Shown: positions 18,440-27,766 of the stretch, one piece after another
Position numbering within the stretch: the first letter of the stretch is position 1
Layout of the letters: each line of letters begins with the position of its first letter
Assembly (NCBI GenBank): GCA_003210775.1
Contig: QCUI01000005.1
Location: forward strand, 1 to 64,000
DNA from: Synechococcus sp. AG-679-A04
GTDB taxonomy: Bacteria > Cyanobacteriota > Cyanobacteriia > PCC-6307 > Cyanobiaceae
Direction of reading: 5' to 3'
Length of the DNA stretch: 64,000 nucleotides
Position numbers and translations under genes: made by a program
Notes under the pieces: model-generated
Told to the model about the DNA's origin: nothing
Databases searched by the model: none
What the model saw: only the letters and a program-made list of their open reading frames with translations

Positions 18440-19498
18440 ATGCAATCGGTGCATGGGGGCGACCTTGCTAGGGCAGCTAAGCGCTTAGGCGTTCCTCCGG
18501 GCCAACTGTTGGACGCCAGCGCGTCTCTTGTGCCTTTCATGCCGCGCCTGTCTTGGCGCAATCTTCAGCGTGGATTACGCGACTACCCCGATCGCTCTCA
18601 ATCCAGCGTTCGTAAGGGTTTGGCGGCGATTCATCAATTGGATCCGCAATCGCTTTTGCCTGGTAATGGTGCTGCTGAGCTATTCACTTGGGCGGCGCGT
18701 GATGCTTCTGCCCTTGGCTTAAACGTTTCTGCATCGCCCTGTTTTGCCGACTATCAGCGTGCGCTTGCTTGCTGGGATGCATCGTTGAACGGGTTCCCTT
18801 TGCGCTTGAGCTGGGATGAGGTCTTTCCCCAGCGTTTCGCCCCACCTCAACAAGGTTCCGTTCTCTGGATCTGTAACCCCCACAACCCCACGGGTCAGCT
18901 CTGGAGTCGTGAGTCGCTGGAGCCATTACTGCATCAATTTGAGCTGGTGATTTGTGATGAGGCGTTTCTTTCGCTTGTGCCGCATGGAGAGTCTCAGTCC
19001 TTGATCCCTTTGGTGGCGGACCACTCCAATCTGGTGGTGGTGCGCAGCCTCACCAAGCTCTATGCGATTGCTGGTTTGAGGCTGGGCTATGCCGTGGCTC
19101 ATCCCGATCGGCTGGCTCGTTGGGCTGCCTGGCGTGATCCCTGGCCTGTGAATGGGATCGCGTTGGCTGCTGCTGATCAGTTGCTAAGCAGTTCAGAGCG
19201 TTACCAGAAGTGGTGTCAGCGTGTGCACCACTGGCTGGAGCGAGAGGGGGCCTGGATGCAACAACGTGTTTCGGAGCTGCCGGGGATCACCCCAATGCCG
19301 TCTGCGGTCAATTTTTTCTTGATTCGCGGACAACAAAGCCTGGTCTCTTTGCGAGAGCGGGTTGAACGTCATCACGGTGTGCTTTTGCGTGATTGCCGTT
19401 CGTTTGAAGGCTTGGGGGAAAACTGGCTGCGCATCGGACTGCAGGATCGACGCGGCAACCGGCGCATCCTCAAAGCTTTGAAGCAGGAGCTGCACTGA
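18440..19498 (+). CDS. cobD: CobD-like class I/II aminotransferase
   Basis: PLP-dependent enzyme of 352 residues, closest in appearance to threonine-phosphate decarboxylase CobD, which supplies aminopropanol phosphate for cobalamin; marine cyanobacteria make a pseudocobalamin form. Visible are LLPGNGAAELF, the conserved ICNPHNPTGQLW, the ICDEAFLSL strand and the PLP lysine in VRSLTKLYAIAGLRLGY. It differs from the second aminotransferase in this window (48544), which looks like HisC. Distinguishing CobD from histidinol-phosphate transferase by sequence alone is not certain. Confidence 0.75.
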   Translation: MQSVHGGDLARAAKRLGVPPGQLLDASASLVPFMPRLSWRNLQRGLRDYPDRSQSSVRKGLAAIHQLDPQSLLPGNGAAELFTWAARDASALGLNVSASPCFADYQRALACWDASLNGFPLRLSWDEVFPQRFAPPQQGSVLWICNPHNPTGQLWSRESLEPLLHQFELVICDEAFLSLVPHGESQSLIPLVADHSNLVVVRSLTKLYAIAGLRLGYAVAHPDRLARWAAWRDPWPVNGIALAAADQLLSSSERYQKWCQRVHHWLEREGAWMQQRVSELPGITPMPSAVNFFLIRGQQSLVSLRERVERHHGVLLRDCRSFEGLGENWLRIGLQDRRGNRRILKALKQELH

Positions 19499-19507
19499 CG
19501 CTTTGCC

Positions 19508-20584
19508 TTATGGAACCAATACGATCAGCAGTTTTGCCAGTTGCTGATCAGCGTCGCGCACCGCCAGCTGCTGCATGGCTTGTTTCATCCCGGGCAGAGG
19601 GCTCTCAGTGGCTTCACTGCCGCCGAGTCTTGTACCGAGTAGACGCCAGAGCGTTTCGCGCAGGGTGGGATGGTTCGGGTCGTGCTGATGCACGATCACG
19701 GCGGCTCCTAGGGCTGCGGCACAGGCCGCATTGGCGTCTTGATGCTGATCGGCTGCCTGCGGAAAAGGCACCAGCACGCAGGGAGTCCCGCTCACGGCCA
19801 GTTCGCTGAGGCTGCCTGCCCCTGCCCTGCTGATTGCTAGATCAGCGTGTTGCAGCAGTCCTGGGATGTCGTCGCTGAAGGGCCGCTCCACCAGGGCGGC
19901 GTGCTCGATGCTGTTTACATCCGGGTCGTTGCTGCCGGTGAGGTGCACCACACGGCAGCCGTTGCTGAGCAGTTCCGGCAGCAGCACGCGCACCATTCGA
20001 TTCAGGCCAAGAGCGCCCTGGCTGCCGCCAATCACCACGAGCAAGGGACCCGGGCCCTCCGGGACCCAGTCCGGTAGTGGCTGGGGTCGAAGAAAAGCGT
20101 CCCGTACCGGTGTGCCCGTAACCACGGCCGTACATCCGGGGATGCGACTTGCTGCTGCATCAAGACCGACGGCAACGCGGGTGCTGAAGCGCCCCAGCAG
20201 CCTGGTCACTCGACCAGGAATGGCGTTGGATTCGTGCAAGACAACGGGAACTCCGCACCACCGGGCTCCGAGAATGGCCGGGGCGGCGATGTAACCACCG
20301 GTGGTGAACACCGCATCGATCTGCTCCCTGCGGATCAGCCGGCGCACATCGCGGCTGGCTCCCAGCAGCCGTAGCAACTGAATCAGTTTGCGCAGGCCTC
20401 GGCCCTGGAGACCTCCGGCTTTCACGGTGACCAGTCCGTACTGCTCAGGCACCAAAGTCGTTTCCAGGCGATCTGGAACACCCAGCCAGCGCACGCTCCA
20501 GTCGGCTGGAAGTGCTTCGGCTACCGACAGCGCAGGAAACAGATGGCCACCAGTGCCACTGGCGGCGATGAGAAGCCGGGGCAT
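19508..20584 (-). CDS. murG: UDP-GlcNAc:undecaprenyl-PP-MurNAc-pentapeptide transferase
   Basis: Peripheral membrane glycosyltransferase of 358 residues that makes lipid II from lipid I. Glycine-rich loops [17 protein letters not shown] at the N-terminus and [13 protein letters not shown] in the middle are the two MurG G-loops, and [32 protein letters not shown] is the C-terminal UDP-GlcNAc site. Convergent with the CobD-like gene, 9 bases apart, and divergent from the exported protein gene at 20639. Confidence 0.95.
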   Translation of the reverse strand: MPRLLIAASGTGGHLFPALSVAEALPADWSVRWLGVPDRLETTLVPEQYGLVTVKAGGLQGRGLRKLIQLLRLLGASRDVRRLIRREQIDAVFTTGGYIAAPAILGARWCGVPVVLHESNAIPGRVTRLLGRFSTRVAVGLDAAASRIPGCTAVVTGTPVRDAFLRPQPLPDWVPEGPGPLLVVIGGSQGALGLNRMVRVLLPELLSNGCRVVHLTGSNDPDVNSIEHAALVERPFSDDIPGLLQHADLAISRAGAGSLSELAVSGTPCVLVPFPQAADQHQDANAACAAALGAAVIVHQHDPNHPTLRETLWRLLGTRLGGSEATESPLPGMKQAMQQLAVRDADQQLAKLLIVLVP

Positions 20585-20638
20585 GGGAGCGGACTACGAA
20601 AACGCGGCCTAACTTAGTTCGACTGCTGAGGCTGATTC

Positions 20639-21388
20639 ATGGTTCCGCTCCTGAGAGCCTCTTTGGCGACTGTGCTCTCGGGCGCGGCGGTTATCAGCGC
20701 CTTGCCGGCACTGGCGGCCAGTGGGGATGCCGTTGATCTCAGTGCCCGCTTGCAGCTGGCACTCAATGCGGAAGAGCGTGTTCAGGCCCTGTCCGCCTTG
20801 ATGGCACCGGACCAGGCAACGACCCTGATGGAGAGCTTTCGTCGCTTCAGCATGCGTTTTCCGGAAACTCGCTGGGCCGTCACGCCAGGTCAGCCTCTCG
20901 CCGATGGTCGCTCCACAGTGAAGCTGGCCGTGAGCGGTACCCGCCAGCAGGACGGTCTCAGCTATTCCTTCAAAGCCAACCAGCGGCTTGCCTTTTCCAC
21001 TGAAGCAGGCCTGATTACTGCTCAGGAAGTTCTCAGTGATCAATCGGTGCTGACCAGCGCTCGCAAGTCATTGCCGATCTCGCTGCTGATTCCCGACACG
21101 GTGCTCACCGGTAGCCGTTACGACGTGGATGTGGTGGTGGATCAACCCCTGGGCAAGGCCATGCTGGCCGGAGGTCTCACCCCGGTGACTGCCCAGCAGG
21201 TTCTTCTGCAGGAGAGCCCGGATGTTCAGCTCGAGCCGCTCGGTGGTGGCGGGTTGTTCAAGTCGGTTCAGGCTCCCTTTCAGCCTGGGATTCAGACCTG
21301 GGCAGCCCTGCTGGTGCATCCCGATGGGGTGATCACGGTGAGTAAACGCGTTCAGGTTGTCAACGATCAGGCCAAGCTCAATCCTTGA
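20639..21388 (+). CDS. Exported protein of unknown function
   Basis: A 249-residue protein with a clear signal peptide (SLATVLSGAAVISALPALAASG). The mature part has no cysteine or catalytic motif and looks all-beta, with a helix rich in Leu at residues 30-65. I do not recognise a named family beyond similarity in kind to cyanobacterial conserved periplasmic proteins. Its 3' end overlaps the convergent dehydrogenase gene by 11 bases. Confidence 0.7.
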   Translation: MVPLLRASLATVLSGAAVISALPALAASGDAVDLSARLQLALNAEERVQALSALMAPDQATTLMESFRRFSMRFPETRWAVTPGQPLADGRSTVKLAVSGTRQQDGLSYSFKANQRLAFSTEAGLITAQEVLSDQSVLTSARKSLPISLLIPDTVLTGSRYDVDVVVDQPLGKAMLAGGLTPVTAQQVLLQESPDVQLEPLGGGGLFKSVQAPFQPGIQTWAALLVHPDGVITVSKRVQVVNDQAKLNP

Positions 21389-22277
21389 GCTGCTGAGCTC
21401 GGTGGGGGTTCGCAGGCAGACTTCGGCGCAGTGCTGACACATCCGCATTCCCGAGCCCAGCGTCCATCAGGGCCTGCTCTTGGTCGTGCACAGCCTTGGT
21501 AATCGGCAGCTTCAGTCCTGTCTGACGCGCTGCATCGAGTGCAATGCCGAGATCCTTGTGATGCAGTGCCAGCTTGAAGCCGAGTGGGTAGTCGTCGTTG
21601 AGCATGGCCTGGGACCGATGCTCTAGTGCCCAGGAGCCGGCAGCTCCCTGGCGCAATGCATCCACCACCTGCTGCATCGGCAGCTGCAGGTGCTGTCCCA
21701 GGGTGATGGCTTCCGCCACTGCGGCGTAACTACCGGCCACCAGCACCTGGTTGATCGCTTTGACCTGCTGTCCGCTGCCCACGTCGCCGAAATGGTGGAT
21801 TGAGCCGCCGATGACCTCCAGCAGCGGTCGCGCCTTGTCCACTGCAGCGGTCTCTCCACCGCAAAGCACGGTAAGTGTGCCGGCCTTCGCGCCTTCCGTA
21901 CCGCCGGTCACGGGAGCATCGATATAGGCAATGTCTCGTTTGGCGAGACGTTCAGCCATGGCTTTGGCGGTGGATGGGCTGATGGTCGAGCAGTCGATCA
22001 CGAGGCTGCCCTTCTCCAGAGCGTGCCCTGCACCCTGTTCGCCCCAAAGCACTGACTCCACGGCAGCGTCGTCGCTGACGCAGAGCAGCAGTGCAGAACA
22101 GTCACTCACTGCTGCGGCTGGGCTTGCTGCGGGCATGGCTCCGGCCAGCCCGGGGTCAGATTCCGCCAGCCGACTGCGGGTGTGAACCTGAAGTGGATAG
22201 CCGGCGGCCTGAAGGTTCACCGCCATCGGTAATCCCAGGGCTCCCAGGCCGATGAAGGCCAGTCGGCTCTTGGGCAT
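21378..22277 (-). CDS. 3-hydroxyisobutyrate / tartronate-semialdehyde type dehydrogenase
   Basis: Beta-hydroxyacid dehydrogenase of 299 residues (GarR/MmsB/GlyR family). The Rossmann motif is IGLGALGLPMAVNLQAAGY; the substrate-binding signature DAPVTGGTEGAKAGTL and the catalytic lysine region GSGQQVKAINQVL are intact. Members reduce tartronate or succinate semialdehyde or glyoxylate with NAD(P)H; in cyanobacteria a role in the glycerate branch of photorespiration is plausible. ATG 22277 (MPKSRLAFIG) is preferred over 22295. Confidence 0.88.
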   Translation of the reverse strand: MPKSRLAFIGLGALGLPMAVNLQAAGYPLQVHTRSRLAESDPGLAGAMPAASPAAAVSDCSALLLCVSDDAAVESVLWGEQGAGHALEKGSLVIDCSTISPSTAKAMAERLAKRDIAYIDAPVTGGTEGAKAGTLTVLCGGETAAVDKARPLLEVIGGSIHHFGDVGSGQQVKAINQVLVAGSYAAVAEAITLGQHLQLPMQQVVDALRQGAAGSWALEHRSQAMLNDDYPLGFKLALHHKDLGIALDAARQTGLKLPITKAVHDQEQALMDAGLGNADVSALRRSLPANPHRAQQLKD

Positions 22278-22361
22278 GAGATCACATCCGGTCATGGTTG
22301 CAGGCCATTTGAGTCAGATCCTGGCCCGGCACTCGCAGCAACCTGAGTGCGTTCATTGTTG

Positions 22362-22769
22362 ATGGTCTTCATGGCGTTCACCAACCGCTGGCGACGAGCA
22401 CTCCTGATTCCCTGCGTTGCCCTCACTGCTGCTGCTCTGCAGCAGTCCGGCGGGCTGGCGGAAGCGGCTCCAGGCCGAAGGATGCCTGAGCCTCAGCTCA
22501 CGCAAAGCCAGATGCAGCAGCTGTTCCAGGCTCGCCGCAACTGGGGTCTGAGCAGCTATGACCAACGGCTTGCGCTGCTCAAGTCCGGCCAGAGCTGCCT
22601 TCAGCGTGCTCAGACCCCTGAGGCTGGCAAGACGTGCATGAAGCAACAGAAGCAGGCTCGCCGGCGTCTGATGCAGCAGGGGCGAGAGGTCGTGAATGCC
22701 GAGCGTCGCCGCTTGGGTCTTACGCCTTTGCGCGAGTTTCGCGGGCAAGGCCGGGGGAGGAGGGGCTGA
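22362..22769 (+). CDS. Small exported basic protein
   Basis: About 135 residues with a signal peptide (RRALLIPCVALTAAALQQ, ending near AEAAPG). The mature part is helical, Gln/Arg-rich, with two cysteines (SCLQRA and KTCMKQ) that could pair, and a very basic C-terminus ending RGQGRGRRG. Function unknown. The start is ambiguous among GTG 22347, ATG 22362 and ATG 22371. It is convergent with pgk. Confidence 0.6.
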   Translation: MVFMAFTNRWRRALLIPCVALTAAALQQSGGLAEAAPGRRMPEPQLTQSQMQQLFQARRNWGLSSYDQRLALLKSGQSCLQRAQTPEAGKTCMKQQKQARRRLMQQGREVVNAERRRLGLTPLREFRGQGRGRRG

Positions 22770-22798
22770 GGCTCCTCCCGTTGTTCGGATTTTGTGAA

Positions 22799-24004
22799 TC
22801 AGGCAGCGTCGAGGGCGGAGACGCCTGGCAGCACCTTGCCTTCCAGCAGTTCCAGGCTGGCGCCACCGCCGGTGGAGATGTGCGACATCTTCTCGGCCAG
22901 ACCAGCCTTCTCCACAGCAGCCACGGAGTCGCCGCCGCCAATGATCGTGCAGCAGCCTTTGCCGCTCAGTTCAGCCAGCGTGGTGGCAATGGCGTTGGTA
23001 CCGGCTGCGAACTTGTCGAACTCGAACACGCCCATGGGGCCATTCCAGATCACGGTCTTGCAGTCGGCGAGTGCGTCCTGGAACACCTTGATGGAGTCAG
23101 GACCGATGTCCAGACCCATCCAGCCGTCGGGGATGGCGTTGATGTCAGCGATCTGACTGTTGGCGTCGGGAGCGAAGTTGTCGGCCAGCAGCACATCCGT
23201 GGGCAGCAGCAGCTGAACCCCCTTGGCCTTGGCTTTGGCTTCCAGCTCCTTGGCCAGTTCGAGCTTGTCTTCTTCCACCAGGCTCTTGCCCACCGACAGA
23301 CCGCGCGCTTTGTAGAAGGTGAAGATCATGCCGCCGCCGATCAGCACCTTGTCGCACTTGTCAATCAGGGCCTCGAGCACGCCGATCTTGGAGCTCACCT
23401 TGGAGCCACCCACGATGGCGGCGAGGGGGCGCTTGGGGTCGTCAACAGCACCCTGCAAGTACTGAAGCTCCTTCTCCATCAGGAAGCCCGCCACGGAGGG
23501 CTTGAGGAATTTGGTCACGCCTTCGGTGGAAGCGTGAGCACGGTGGGCGGCGCCGAAGGCGTCGTTCACGTACACCTCAGCCAGTCCGGCCAGCTTTTCG
23601 GCGAAACCAGCCTCATTCTTCTCTTCTTCCGCGAAGAAACGCACGTTCTCCAGCAGAACCACATCGCCGTCAGCCATGGCGTTCACCTTGGCTTCGGCGT
23701 CAGGTCCGATGCAGCTGTCGGTCTTGGAGACAGGCTTGCCGAGCAGTTCGCTCAGACGGGCGGCAACGGGGGTGAGACGCATGGCGTCATTCACCTGACC
23801 CTTGGGCCGTCCGAAGTGGGCGGACAGGATCACCTTGGCGCCCTTGTCGATCAGGTCCTTCACGGTGGGCAGCGCGGCACGGATGCGGGTGTCATCGGTG
23901 ATCGCACCGGCATCGTTCAGGGGTACGTTGAAATCGACCCGCACGAGAACACGTTTTCCGCTGAGGTCGGCGCCGGAGAGGCTGGCCAGGGAACGCTTCG
24001 CCAT
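22799..24004 (-). CDS. pgk: Phosphoglycerate kinase
   Basis: A 401-residue enzyme converting 3-phosphoglycerate and ATP to 1,3-bisphosphoglycerate, used in the Calvin cycle and glycolysis. The signature [11 protein letters not shown] near residue 20, the HFGRPKG loop, the GGSKVSSKI hinge and the ATP site [11 protein letters not shown] and [15 protein letters not shown] are all intact. Full family length. It is divergent from uspA across about 100 bases that must carry both promoters. A 463-residue open frame on the opposite strand is an artefact of its codon usage. Confidence 0.97.
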   Translation of the reverse strand: MAKRSLASLSGADLSGKRVLVRVDFNVPLNDAGAITDDTRIRAALPTVKDLIDKGAKVILSAHFGRPKGQVNDAMRLTPVAARLSELLGKPVSKTDSCIGPDAEAKVNAMADGDVVLLENVRFFAEEEKNEAGFAEKLAGLAEVYVNDAFGAAHRAHASTEGVTKFLKPSVAGFLMEKELQYLQGAVDDPKRPLAAIVGGSKVSSKIGVLEALIDKCDKVLIGGGMIFTFYKARGLSVGKSLVEEDKLELAKELEAKAKAKGVQLLLPTDVLLADNFAPDANSQIADINAIPDGWMGLDIGPDSIKVFQDALADCKTVIWNGPMGVFEFDKFAAGTNAIATTLAELSGKGCCTIIGGGDSVAAVEKAGLAEKMSHISTGGGASLELLEGKVLPGVSALDAA

Positions 24005-24102
24005 GGGGGTTGTGTGGTGCGGTAAGAAAACGGGGAGAGATTAACCCGAGTTCTGTAGGCCCAGCGCTAAGACTGGCTTAATGGGGGGCGGAGGCCCTCT
24101 GA

Positions 24103-24486
24103 ATGTTCGAGACCGTGCTGTTCCCGATCGATCTGAGCGTTGAGGCCCTGGAGCCTTCGGGCAAGGCCCTGGAGCTCGCTTGTCGTGATGGCAGTCGTCT
24201 AGTGCTGCTGTCGGTTCTGCCGCCTATGAGTGGCGAGAAGCATGACCACGAAGCAGTGGCAGGGGTGCTCAGCCAGGCCCGCAAATGTTGTGAACTGTCC
24301 GGTGTCATCTGTCAGGAGGTCGAGCGCAGTGGCAAGCCGGCCTCGGTGATCTGTGATGTGGCTGATGAGTTGAATGTGGATGTGATCGTGATGGGAACCA
24401 GGGGTGTGAATTTGGAATCCGACAGCGGCAGCACCGCCGCACAGGTGCTCCAGCTGGCTCCCTGTCCTGTGTTGGTGGTGCCGTGA
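24103..24486 (+). CDS. Universal stress protein A family
   Basis: A 127-residue single-domain Usp protein. It begins MFETVLFPIDLS, as the family does, and has the nucleotide-binding end motif VMGTRGVNLESDSGSTAAQVLQLAPCPVLVVP, in which the usual GxxG-9x-G(S/T) is modified to GTRG followed by GSTAAQ. It heads an apparent three-gene operon: the next gene starts within its stop codon. Confidence 0.88.
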   Translation: MFETVLFPIDLSVEALEPSGKALELACRDGSRLVLLSVLPPMSGEKHDHEAVAGVLSQARKCCELSGVICQEVERSGKPASVICDVADELNVDVIVMGTRGVNLESDSGSTAAQVLQLAPCPVLVVP

Positions 24487-25349
24487 GTTCACCACCGATT
24501 CAGTGGTATCCAGGCCACATTGCTAAGGCGGAGCAGCAACTCCGGCGCAATCTCGACAAGGTTGATCTGGTGATCGAGGTGCGTGACGCACGCATCCCTC
24601 TGGCTACAGGTCATCCCCACCTCAGCCGTTGGATCAAGGGTAAGCAGCACTTGCTGGTGATCAACCGCCGAGACATGGTCACTGCTGAGGCGCGAACCGC
24701 CTGGGAGGCGTGGTTCAAGGGCCAGGGGCAGCGCACGGTTTGGTGTGATGCCAAGGCTGGTACTGGGGTCAAGCAAGTGCAGCAGGCGGCTATTCGCGCC
24801 GGCGATCAGCTGAATGAACGCAGGCGTAATAGGGATATGCGCCCTAGGCCCGTACGAGCACTCACACTGGGATTTCCCAACGTGGGTAAATCAGCACTGA
24901 TCAACAGGCTGGTGAGGCAGAAGGTCGTGGCCAGTGCCCGTCGGGCTGGCGTCACTCGCACCCTGCGTTGGGTGCGCCTTGGCCAAGACATTGACCTGTT
25001 GGATGCGCCGGGAGTACTGCCGCCACGACTGGACGACCAGCAGGCTGCGTTGCATCTGGCCCTTTGTGATGACATCGGTCAGGCCGCTTATGACGGTGAA
25101 CTTGTTGCTCAGGCGTTTTTGCGGTTGCTGATGGGTTTGCAGCAGCAACAGTTCTCCGGCGTGTCGCTTGCTGTACTGGAAGGGCGTTATGGAACGCCTC
25201 TGTCTGGTGAGACCGAAGACCCGGCCCTGTGGCTTCAGGCAGTTGCACAGCGCCATACCTCTTCAGACACGGCGCGTATGGCCCAGCGCTTACTGGACGA
25301 TTTTCGTAAGTCAGCGCTGGGCAGCATCGCTTTGGAGTTGCCGGCATGA
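24483..25349 (+). CDS. ylqF: Ribosome biogenesis GTPase YlqF/RbgA
   Basis: Circularly permuted GTPase of 288 residues that aids late assembly of the 50S subunit. It opens IQWYPGHIAKAEQQLRRNL as in RbgA; the G motifs occur in permuted order: G4 NRRDM, then G1 GFPNVGKSALIN, then G3 DAPGVL. GTG start at 24483 overlaps the uspA stop, and its stop overlaps the rluD start, so the three genes form an operon joined by ribosome-related function in two of them. Confidence 0.93.
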   Translation: MSSPPIQWYPGHIAKAEQQLRRNLDKVDLVIEVRDARIPLATGHPHLSRWIKGKQHLLVINRRDMVTAEARTAWEAWFKGQGQRTVWCDAKAGTGVKQVQQAAIRAGDQLNERRRNRDMRPRPVRALTLGFPNVGKSALINRLVRQKVVASARRAGVTRTLRWVRLGQDIDLLDAPGVLPPRLDDQQAALHLALCDDIGQAAYDGELVAQAFLRLLMGLQQQQFSGVSLAVLEGRYGTPLSGETEDPALWLQAVAQRHTSSDTARMAQRLLDDFRKSALGSIALELPA

Positions 25350-26338
25350 GTCGTGCCTGGAGTCGCCCTCCGCTGCCGGAAGAAACGTTCACCGTCGGGT
25401 TCGGCGAGGGCGAGGGGGAGTTGCTGTCGCTCACCTATCCCAAGCCGTTGCCGATGCGGCTGGACCGTTGGCTGGTGAGTCAGCGCACCGAGCAGAGTCG
25501 TGCCCGCATTCAGAAGTTCATTGATGCTGGGTATGTGCGTGTGAACGGCAAGACCGGCAAGGCCAAGACACCCCTGCGCGAGGGCGATGAGGTCCAGCTC
25601 TGGATGCCACCGCCGGAGCCGCTTCCCTATCTCAAGCCGCAGCCGATGGATCTCGATGTGCTCTTTGAGGATGAGCATCTGATCGTGATCAACAAACCTG
25701 CAGGTCTCACAGTGCATCCGGCGCCTGGCAACAAAGACGGAACTCTTGTGAACGGTTTGCTGCATCACTGCCCCGATCTGCCCGGCATCAGCGGCAAGCT
25801 GCGGCCTGGAATCGTGCACCGGCTTGATAAGGACACCACCGGTTGCATCGTGATTGCCAAAAGCCAGGAGGCTCTGGTGCGCCTCCAGACCCAAATCCAG
25901 AAACGCATCGCCTCACGGGAATATCTGGCGGTGGTGCATGGTGTGCCCGCTGGAGACAGCGGCACGATTGTGGGAGCGATCGGCCGTCACCCGGTGGATC
26001 GCAAGAAATATGCGGTTGTCAGTGGAGATAATGGCCGTCATGCCCGCACGCATTGGAGCCTGGAGGAGCGACTCGGTGATTATTCGCTGCTCCGTTTCAA
26101 GCTTGATACCGGCCGCACCCATCAGATCCGAGTGCACTGCGCGCACATGAATCACCCGGTCGTAGGCGATCCCACCTACAGCCGCTGCCGCAAATTGCCG
26201 ATTGAACTGCCGGGCCAGGCCCTGCATGCCTTTCAGCTGGGTTTGGATCACCCGATCAGCTGCGAGCGGATGGTGTTTGAATCTCCACTTCCGCCGGTGA
26301 TGGAGAAGTTATTGACGTTGCTCAGGAGACGCGTCTGA
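25346..26338 (+). CDS. rluD: 23S rRNA pseudouridine synthase, RluD family
   Basis: A 330-residue RluA/RluD-type pseudouridine synthase. An S4 RNA-binding domain lies at about residues 30-85, followed by the catalytic domain with RPGIVHRLDKDTTGCIVIAK, which contains the catalytic aspartate in the HRLDKDTTG motif. RTHQIRVHCAHMNHPVVGDPTY is the conserved C-terminal motif. Overlaps ylqF by 4 bases. After it comes an A+T-rich gap of about 170 bases in which I see no gene. Confidence 0.93.
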   Translation: MSRAWSRPPLPEETFTVGFGEGEGELLSLTYPKPLPMRLDRWLVSQRTEQSRARIQKFIDAGYVRVNGKTGKAKTPLREGDEVQLWMPPPEPLPYLKPQPMDLDVLFEDEHLIVINKPAGLTVHPAPGNKDGTLVNGLLHHCPDLPGISGKLRPGIVHRLDKDTTGCIVIAKSQEALVRLQTQIQKRIASREYLAVVHGVPAGDSGTIVGAIGRHPVDRKKYAVVSGDNGRHARTHWSLEERLGDYSLLRFKLDTGRTHQIRVHCAHMNHPVVGDPTYSRCRKLPIELPGQALHAFQLGLDHPISCERMVFESPLPPVMEKLLTLLRRRV

Positions 26339-26510
26339 TTGAAGGTTCTTCGCCAAAGTAACAGTTTTGTCGCTAAATAAGTGAACTTTATTGCTGTCAA
26401 TTGAGATGAATAAGCTATGGGTTTGAGAGTTTATTGAGAGGATTTTGACTGCTTCTGGTTGAGCGTGAGATGGTGCATCGGCACTGCCCTGAGTGGCTCA
26501 ATGGATCGGG

Positions 26511-27635
26511 CTATTCCAGTAGCCAGATTCGGCTGAGTTTGGCGTGGCTTCCGTCGTAATAGCTGCGCGCAATACCATCGTTGATCTCACGGGATCGTGG
26601 ATCCTTGCCGAATTGATCGGAGATGGCGAAGGCCATGAATAGGGTCATCAGTTTTTCTGATGCCGCTGTCACCTTCGGCTCTGCAGGCATGGTTTTCAAG
26701 ACTGAACGCATCGTCAACATGTCGTCAAGAATGGCATCGGCCTTCCCAGACTGCAGAAGCTTGATGCAGGTTTCCGCAACGTCGCAATCCACTGTTTTTG
26801 CACCACTGCTTTTCAGGATTGACGTCTGGATGTATCCAGGGATGGCAGCAAATGTGTTGTTCTTCAGGATCTCGAGGTTCAGGTCTTCCATCTGATCTCC
26901 GCTGTTGGCATTCGTTTCGTTGGTGGCGACTTTGAGGATGAATGACGTGAAATAGGCCGTGAGCAGAACTCTTGCGAACAGGGAGCCGATAGAGATCAAG
27001 CGGGTGCGGGTATGTCGTGTGTGATCAGTTGATAGCAGCAGGGTCTTTTGAAGGATGAAGATCAGTTGGTGTCGCTTGCGCTTATCCGCAAGATCAGGTC
27101 TTTTCCGCTCTACGAACCAAACCGGTAGGGCGAAGATGCAGGCGATTAGTGCTAGTCCCAGGAAGATCAACAGCACCTGTTGTGATAACAAAATGCGCAA
27201 CATTTTGATGGCGGTTGGCTCCTGGTTATCCAGGGTGTAGATCTTCAGGTCGCTGCTGGCAGTGGGAAAGGAAAACCGAAATTGTTTGCTGCGATTTTCG
27301 TTAATCAGTACACCGGAAATGGCCAGATCGGCTTGGTTGGTTTGGATGGCTGTCAGCAGTTCTTCAAAGCTGTCTGCCTTGCGAATGCGGTAGGGAATCT
27401 GGCGTGTTTCGGCGATCATGCGCCAAAGATCAATCTCAAACCCTGCAGGAACGCCTTTGCGGTTGACGGCATAGGGAGGATTGGGAAACCAGATCACGTC
27501 CACAGGATCCTGAGCATCCGTGATCTCGTTGTTGGCGTGGGACGGGTGCTGCAGACCGCCCATCGCACAACCCCAGAGAGTACCCAGGCTCAGTATCAGG
27601 ACGGTTCTTAGTCGTCTCGACATCAAAGGCCACAT
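26511..27635 (-). CDS. GluR0-like ligand-gated receptor/channel
   Basis: A 374-residue protein with the layout of bacterial ionotropic glutamate receptors: a signal peptide or lipoprotein-like N-terminus (LWGCAMGG), solute-binding lobe 1 (about residues 45-140, with GVPAGFEIDLWRMIAE and DLAISGVLINENR), a membrane segment at about 147-170, a pore-like region, a second helix at about 215-240, then lobe 2. In GluR0 the pore loop carries TVGYGD; here that motif is absent (LLLSTDHTRHTRTR), so potassium selectivity is not expected. It may be a ligand sensor or a differently selective channel. A simple amino-acid ABC binding protein would lack the internal helices. Confidence 0.75.
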   Translation of the reverse strand: MWPLMSRRLRTVLILSLGTLWGCAMGGLQHPSHANNEITDAQDPVDVIWFPNPPYAVNRKGVPAGFEIDLWRMIAETRQIPYRIRKADSFEELLTAIQTNQADLAISGVLINENRSKQFRFSFPTASSDLKIYTLDNQEPTAIKMLRILLSQQVLLIFLGLALIACIFALPVWFVERKRPDLADKRKRHQLIFILQKTLLLSTDHTRHTRTRLISIGSLFARVLLTAYFTSFILKVATNETNANSGDQMEDLNLEILKNNTFAAIPGYIQTSILKSSGAKTVDCDVAETCIKLLQSGKADAILDDMLTMRSVLKTMPAEPKVTAASEKLMTLFMAFAISDQFGKDPRSREINDGIARSYYDGSHAKLSRIWLLE

Positions 27636-27695
27636 TGCACTGGTGACTAGTCAAAACCACGATGCGCTTTTTGCTCTGTTTGCCTTTGCCCAGTG

Positions 27696-27736
27696 GTCTG
27701 AATCATCCATTAGGCACGGCCAAGGATGATTCAGAC
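27696..27736. repeat. Perfect 13-bp inverted repeat (hairpin or operator)
   Basis: GTCTGAATCATCC at 27696-27708 is followed after 15 bases by its exact reverse complement at 27724-27736. It lies 31 bases past the stop of the CBM2 protein gene and 61 bases before the start of the GluR0-like gene, both on the minus strand. There is no clear U-tract after the stem on the minus strand, so it may act as a terminator helped by other factors or as a binding site for a dimeric regulator. Confidence 0.7.
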
Positions 27737-27766
27737 GCCCGACTCTTTGCCGTTTGGCCGTCTTGC

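Noticed and set aside
22634-24025. 463-residue plus-strand open frame
   Set aside because: It lies wholly opposite pgk, whose protein is unmistakable; the long frame is a by-product of G+C-rich codon use.
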